In this document: positions 63,903-64,000 of the stretch, piece by piece
How positions within the stretch are numbered: position 1 is the first letter of the stretch
How the letters are laid out: every line of letters begins with the position of its first letter
NCBI RefSeq assembly: GCF_022347285.1
Contig: NZ_JAKRND010000003.1
Location: forward strand, 110,058 to 174,057
Origin: Corynebacterium sp. ACRPH
Lineage (GTDB): Bacteria > Actinomycetota > Actinomycetes > Mycobacteriales > Mycobacteriaceae
Direction of reading: 5' to 3'
DNA: 64,000 bases
Made by a program: the position numbers and the translations under genes
The notes under the pieces: model-generated
Seen by the model: only the letters and a program-made list of their open reading frames with translations
Databases searched by the model: none
What the model was told of the DNA's origin: nothing

Positions 63903-64000
63903 TTATGCGGCGACGGGGCGTGGCGGGATTTCGCGGAAGAACTCCTTGTTTTTCAGCATCGCGTAGATGACATTGCATCGGCGTCGTGCCAGGCAGATGA
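63903..64000 (-). CDS. IS110-family transposase, 3' end only
   Basis: Reading the minus strand, the frame enters from beyond the window and encodes ICLARRRCNVIYAMLKN then KEFFREIPPRPVAA before a stop at 63903-63905. CLARRRCDVLYAMLRD-like sequence is the characteristic C-terminus of IS110-type (DEDD plus serine) transposases. The rest is outside the window, so completeness cannot be judged. It marks a second insertion sequence next to the IS6 remnant. Confidence 0.75.
   Translation of the reverse strand, partial: ICLARRRCNVIYAMLKNKEFFREIPPRPVAA

Overview
The window is high-GC actinobacterial chromosome, almost certainly from the genus Corynebacterium. The evidence is gene content and order: tmk-mtrA-mtrB-lpqB, a WhiB2-type gene next to the mannose/rhamnose nucleotide-sugar genes, secA with a long hpf, sigH with a mycothiol-type anti-sigma gene, whiB1, adnA-adnB, a CglK-like K+ channel, uvrD2 and a UPF0182 gene. 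This is the mycobacterial Rv3193-Rv3268 neighbourhood in its corynebacterial form. The lipophilic clinical group (C. jeikeium / C. urealyticum-like) is a guess from GC and content; the species cannot be fixed from sequence reading alone.

Layout. 1-6290: a 5'-truncated NarL-type histidine kinase with its regulator, a DUF222/HNH nuclease gene, and two tandemly duplicated ABC ATPase/permease pairs. 6279-16359: cell-envelope block with a TIGR03089 protein, an LCP ligase, RmlD, a WbbL-like rhamnosyltransferase, mannose-1-P guanylyltransferase, WhiB2, a Rv3259-like protein, a DUF3499 protein, phosphomannomutase and mannose-6-P isomerase. 16500-23921: DUF4259, AdoHcy hydrolase, then tmk-mtrA-mtrB-lpqB-comF. 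24052-33193: hpf, secA, an Rv3235-family gene, a HAD protein, DUF6912, rsgA, aroA, an SRAP (YedK) protein, sigH-rshA, and a 24-residue bL37 ribosomal protein gene. 33289-49098: whiB1, an Rv3212-like protein, a DEAD-box helicase, DUF3107, DUF3152, TIGR02569, adnA-adnB, the K+ channel and uvrD2. 49119-57254: a ThiF/cyclodehydratase-like protein, a YgjP-like peptidase, DUF2342, a PDZ-Lon protease, a PPA1309-family protein and UPF0182.

The conserved core ends at an initiator tRNA-Met gene (57351-57427). From there to the window end is an accessory island: a truncated and frameshifted DUF262-HNH gene, a small serine recombinase, a 13-bp inverted repeat, a DUF4192 gene, an unlisted 47-residue ORF behind two tandem hairpins, an SSB-like gene, an IS6-family remnant, a TetR-MFS efflux cassette bracketed by two direct copies of an IS6-type end, and the 3' end of an IS110-family transposase.

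Functionally the core links envelope polysaccharide assembly, cell-division and envelope-stress signalling (MtrAB-LpqB, WhiB1/2), thiol stress (SigH-RshA), DNA-end resection (AdnAB, UvrD2) and translation/secretion housekeeping. Many genes lack a Shine-Dalgarno sequence and instead have a TANNNT box 6-8 nt before the start codon, which suggests leaderless transcription. The most check-worthy items are the structured-leader island with its inverted repeats and orphan small ORF, a precisely matching SigH promoter for sigH inside the upstream gene, an internal ribosome-binding site that would release the RCK domain of the K+ channel, and the bL37 gene.
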